From NCBI GenBank assembly GCA_038049695.1, contig CP142456.1:79073422-79137421 (forward strand): DNA of 64,000 nt. The letters are read 5' to 3'. Positions 59,101 through 64,000 of this stretch are shown here, in pieces. This stretch comes from Cinnamomum chago. Its lineage: Eukaryota; Streptophyta; Magnoliopsida; Laurales; Lauraceae. A program made the position numbers and the translations under genes. Positions within the stretch are counted from its first letter, which is position 1; each line of letters begins with the position of its first letter. The notes beneath the pieces are model-generated. The model had not been told where the DNA came from. It saw only the letters and a program-made list of their open reading frames with translations, and did not search any database.

Positions 59101-60104
59101 GTATCCATGTAATTCAAACACTTTTAGGGTGGGCAATTAGGAAATTAGGTAAAAAAAAAAAAAGGCATTTGTGGAATACTTGTCTGCTTTCTTCGATTCC
59201 CTGCGGGAAGAAAAGTACAGGAAATTCCGTGTCCTTTCTAACACGTGTGACCGAAATGCAGTCAAGATGCCCCCCATCAAACTTTTTTAACATTGCGGAC
59301 AGTATCGACGGCTGTGATTCCATCTCCACCACGCTTTCTGCTCCACGATGGCTACGTTTCGTCAAACTTCGCACAGAATGACAAAAATGCCCTTGCCCTT
59401 CGCGGGGAAATAGGAGAGGCCCGTTCGCTGGTGGTGCACACGTGTGAAACATCAGACATGTCCATCTGGTGGGCCATACATTTATGAAAACTGTCCCACC
59501 AGCCCAACATGCATTATGTGGCTCTCAAATGCTTCCCTCATCAGGTGTGGGGCCCACATCTTTTCCACGGCAACCATTTACCAGCTTATTTTTCAGATAT
59601 GAAATGGGAGATTTTTAGAAATTCTTTGGAAATGTTTTAATATAAATTTATATATTTTTTAATTATTTTCTTATTTTAATTACTTAAAATGATTTTATTC
59701 TTCAAAAAAAAAAAAATTCTCCCAATGATTTCCAAAGAAAAACTCTAAATATTATAATATATGTTTATGAAATGGCTTTTCATTTAGGGCACATTGTTTT
59801 ATGTATATGAATTCCTAAAAAAATTAAGATTTTTCGTTTTAGAAAGCAGTTAAAATTAAAGAAATAAAGGTAAAAGTCAAAAAATGACCAAGTGATTTGG
59901 CATGTCACCATCTACCAAACCGAGCATGAATAGTGGCACAATCAGAAAATTCTCCTTCAGAGGGCTACATAAACGAACAAAGAAAATTCTTAGGGGGGAC
60001 CATAAGGAAAAGAAGCATAAAATCCCCATAACATATGGGGTTTTCGAAAATGTAGAGTGGGGCCATAGCCCCCGCCCTTGCCGCGCTAGTTCTGCCTAGT
60101 AGGC

Positions 60105-60140
<36 letters not shown>

Positions 60141-62900
60141 ATATTAGGAGAAAAGAAAAATACGAATAAAAGAAGACCAACTAGCCACCAGTCTAATAAT
60201 TCAATTCTTAAAAAAGTTACATTCTATTTGTATCTCCACCTTATATGACTCACATCTTATCTTATAAGGGGCCATTTAACCATGATTTCCTATGCGAGCC
60301 CAACAGAAAAAGGTGATCAATGTGAAATAGATAATTCTAGCACTAATTCTAAGCACAAAAACTTAAAACCATTAAGTGTATTTTTTTTTTACAACTAAAT
60401 TCTCTAGTAGCTAATGCTGAGACCAATATCAAAGGTGATATAATTGGTTGTGTCAAATCTGTGATCCAGGTAGAGAATAAAGAGAGATTGAAAAGTGACT
60501 TAAACAGAAATAGGTTAATTAGATTCAATTGGAGAACATGGTACAACTTTTTGGAAAGGAAATTTAAGAAAAAGTATAAGATGGTATTCAAACCAATATC
60601 CTGGCAGACTGGTAATTTCCCTCTCGTCAAAAGGGTGACCAAGAAGGGTCCAGGTTAATGATTAGATTTCTCACAAAACCAAGAGGATGTGGTGTGTAAT
60701 CATTGCTTATTCTAGGGAGATGGTGTTCAAAGAATGAGGAGGTGGGTGGAATGAAAACCTCTTTTTACTTGAATCTGCTCCACTGTTTTCTGTGTAAAAT
60801 AGTCACAAAAGTTGGGCTGTTCTCTCGAGGCCTACCTGGGAGGGACCCATGAAAATTCTCCCTTCATTGATCAGATTCTTCTTTTATTATATACACTTGA
60901 AGAGTTAAAAAAAAATAATTGTAAAGCTAATAGCGGTACTCTTTCAATATGATCCAGTCAAATGAAGTTTAGCAAAGCAATCAAAACAACCATAGGGAGG
61001 TGGGACATGTGCCAGGCTACTCTACTCAGGCCTGAACTTGATTTGGGTTGAGTTATTAGGATTATAGGGTGGGCCAAGGCCTTGTTGTCTGGTGTAATTG
61101 GTAAGTGGGCTGGACTTGGGACATATGTGTTAGGGCCCCAATTGAAGTAGTGATATGAGTCACTAGACATACTAACACAAATTGGGATAATATCATAGTA
61201 CTGTGTAAGTTGGCTCATGCAAGGCTAAAAGTTCCAATTGATGAGCAGGATCTGGGCCTGAATAGGGTGGAACTCATTTAACCTGATATGTTTTGGTATT
61301 AAGAGCATAGTCTAGATTAATGGTATAGTGAATTTTTCAATCTCTACTATCCACATAAGCAAAACCCTGCATTAAATGCTCCTAGTAAAATTTCCCATGA
61401 CAGCCATGCAAAGTAGGTCAAAATGGCCAATGGGATAGGACCTCATATCTGTTCATCATCCTAGGGTCACACTATAAATAAATGAACTTTTAATTTAAGA
61501 GCCCCAACTTGCTGGAGCATACTATTGATAGAAAATTGAGCTGATACTAACATGAGTTGGGCCCCTGAAGCCATATAAGTCCAGTCAACTGATTAGCAAT
61601 TGACAACCCCACGTGTCGTTGAAATGACAGTGTGACTTTTACACTACGTGTGATGTGTCACCTAATTAACACTGGGAATTGTGAGCTTTCGGTGCCAATG
61701 TTTTTTTTTTTTTATCCTTCTGTTTTCTTTATTAGGCTATTAGGTCAAATTCTAAAATCCATGAAACCCATTTTCTTAAGAAACACATTTCTTAGTTTTA
61801 TCATTTTCAGGTAAGATGTGGTATGCCTGTAAGCTGGTAGAATGACCAAGGAGGGCCTCTGTAAAGTGTAAGCCAAGACAGATATCATAGTAACAAATTT
61901 TGGCTAGTGCTTTAAGCAAGGGCTCTGTCTAGTTTGGTGGTCTCACCTACATTAATGTTTCTATACAAGTGTATAAAACCTGCAATGTGTAGGTTCCACC
62001 CACCCCAATAAGTAGGCCATGGGATTAGAAATTTAGAACTAGTCTCACACCTACACTTAATTTTATCTTTTAGAAAAAAAAATTATTTAATATATGATGG
62101 AGAAAAAAAAATCTTCAGGCACTCTATGACCTGACTGGTCTGTGGTAGATGGTAGATATATAATAATAAAGATTGGAATGGATGAAGTTGCAGTGGTAAT
62201 GAGTGTGGGAGGTACATGGACACCAAACAAAGGAGAAAGAAGAAATGAAAGTAATTGATTGCACAATCCAATGATGCAATGCAGGTGTGCACAGCATAAT
62301 CACTAGAACCCACTTATCTTGCCATGATGAAACACTACTTGACCTACCCTTTTTTCCTACTTGTTATATATGTCTAACTAATGATGTGGACAAGCTATCA
62401 ATGGTGGACTGGGCCCACAAGAGCCCTGGTGCATCAGGATATGTGTAGTTTGTGAAGTTGGGCCGGACGAGCTAAAGCTCATGGACAGGTGGTCCAGAAT
62501 ATTTGTTGATGATGTGGGTCTTATCTTGCATTGGACATTATCAATAAGATGGGAGTTTTCCTCCATGGCTAACAGAGACCTACCCCTGGCTGTCAATGAA
62601 AGTGGCATTCCTTGCCCCTGAACCATCCATGGGTTGGGCCATGAAGTATGTACTGAAAAGCTTGATGAGACAGTTTGGTCTAAACCACTGGCTCATACCG
62701 GTTCAGCCAGGATTTTCTGTCAATTTTGGGGGTCTAAGCTGTCTTTGACCAGGTCAGGGTTTACAACTATCCATTAATGCATAGGTTGAGATTAAACTGG
62801 GTCCACTTGAATGGCTCAGTAAGGTTTTTAATCTTGCTCAGGCCGAGGAGCAGAACGTGGCACTCAGGGTTGGCTGAGAAATAGTTTTCACATTTACAGA
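59101..62900. other. Intergenic, no gene seen; (GA)n at 60109-60139
   Basis: The short frames at 59114-59487 overlap on opposite strands without domain signatures. A (GA)15 microsatellite lies at 60109-60139. The remainder is plain AT-rich DNA. Confidence 0.45.
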
Positions 62901-64000
62901 TTGTTTGTGGAATGAGAGAATTCTGTGGTAAAGAAGGAATGCTTTCAATACAGAGTGTTTGGCCCTGGAATTTTACAGAGTGTTTGGCTAAGAATTCTGT
63001 GGTAAAGAAGGAAATTCTACTGATTTTCCATGTTTGGTTGTTTGATACGGGGCATTTTCTATGATGAATGCTTTCAAATTCGAACTGGATGCCGTATTGG
63101 CCCTAGAATTTTTTAGAATGGTTTCAACTTTCAGGGATGGAGGTTTCTCAGGAAAATATTAGATTAGATGTTGCAAAACTAAACCAGCATATACAGCATT
63201 TATTTTGAGTCTGCTGGCTAGAAAAACATTTCGACTTTATTAAAAAAGATCGTCACTTTGAGTGAGCCACATGGTTCCAATCAGTCTATGGAGTCACCGG
63301 GCTGATTATGGTCACAATTGAGTAGTAGTATAAATAAATTAGCTCGGCACCTTAACGGCTCAGATGAGTTGACGCACTCGTATAATGACAAGTATTCAAA
63401 ATGAACATGGGGCCAATTTGTTTGATATGTTTGAGAACGGCCTCGCGGAATTCTCACCTGTACATGATTTCATGCTTTGGCATGCCTCCTTCCCAAACTA
63501 GAGGATTTTGTCACATCATCCGAGGTCTACTTCCCTTACCCAAGAGCTCCATTACCTCACCTGAGGTCTTTTTCATATATCCACATTGTGATCAATGGGG
63601 TTCCCAAGTGGCCCCCACTTGTATCCCATAACATCTGTTACCCATGCCATACACTGCACTATGGGCAAATTGACATTTATCAGGAGGAAGAGCCCAAATA
63701 AGTTCTTCCACAAAGTGAAAGCTAAATATGAATGAAGTATATAACCAGTACATATGCGATTCGGGTACCTGGCCCAAATCCCTCGAGCTCTAAGCAGAAT
63801 GACCCCAGTACATATTACTCTCAAGTGGGCTGGCCATGTTCATTTGGGTGTGACCCCACCCAATTTGTTCCCTCCTAGCTCCCCCAACTTTAGGACTCAA
63901 TATTTCATCATCAACATTATCATTATAACTATCTTCTTAGCCATGTCCTGTAGAACTGGAGTCAATTCATACTACCAAACTGTAAAAATAAGCCATAATT
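62901..64000. repeat. Intergenic with a short direct repeat at 62915-63020
   Basis: GAATTCTGTGGTAAAGAAGGAA occurs twice, starting near 62919 and 62994 (about 75 bp apart), and ACAGAGTGTTTGGC also occurs twice between and around them (near 62952 and 62977). It looks like a decayed MITE of the 'TTTGG..GAATTC' type. No gene is seen to the window end. Confidence 0.4.

Noticed and set aside
1-64000. CRISPR array, bacterial operon or organellar insertion
   Set aside because: No evenly spaced short repeats with unique spacers; all genes are spliced or plant-type nuclear genes; no chloroplast or mitochondrial genes recognised.

Overview
This is a nuclear DNA segment from a flowering plant. The evidence is spliced genes with plant-type GT-AG introns, a plant B3 protein, an LCR-type F-box gene with a miR394 site, and abundant plant transposons (a CACTA element, a Cassandra TRIM, RTE and L1 LINEs, tRNA-derived SINEs, and Tourist-, hAT- and MULE-like MITEs). 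The sequence does not identify the species. Large repeat-filled introns and frequent GGGCCCAC-type repeats point away from a compact genome, but that is only a hint. All calls come from reading the sequence; no database search was run.

Layout. 1-2000 is intergenic with a TIR-flanked element and tandem repeats. 2003-6845 is an RTE-type LINE relic broken by two clean insertions: a 2.66-kb CACTA-like element, itself carrying a tandem three-LTR Cassandra array with 5S rRNA-derived sequence, and a 143-bp near-perfect hairpin MITE. LSM7 (+) runs from about 7.1 to 17.9 kb. A B3-domain gene (-) lies at 20.65-21.21 kb. A ZNF511-like three-finger C2H2 gene (+) occupies 25.1-32.0 kb, and SEC61 gamma (+) 34.7-35.1 kb, possibly with a spliced 3' UTR reaching about 38.5 kb. 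An F-box gene orthologous to LEAF CURLING RESPONSIVENESS / FBX6 (-) spans 41.0-55.3 kb in two exons separated by a 12.9-kb intron full of LTR-retrotransposon relics and MITEs. From 55.3 to 64 kb I see no gene.

The five genes do not form a pathway. LSM7 (RNA decay/splicing), SEC61 gamma (ER translocation) and the ZNF511-like protein look like housekeeping genes; the B3 and LCR genes are regulatory. For the three genes with several coding exons besides LCR, and for LCR itself, exon phases add up to intact proteins of the expected length (100, 254, 69 and 466 aa). For LCR, joining the distant first exon restores the family's W-C-F-L-D segment exactly at the junction.

I found no evidence of a new multi-gene system. 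The most notable items are the three-level nested transposon with reconstructable empty sites, the Cassandra array, the miR394 site in LCR, the triple G-box upstream of the ZNF511-like gene, and several MITE/SINE insertions whose target-site duplications can be read directly.
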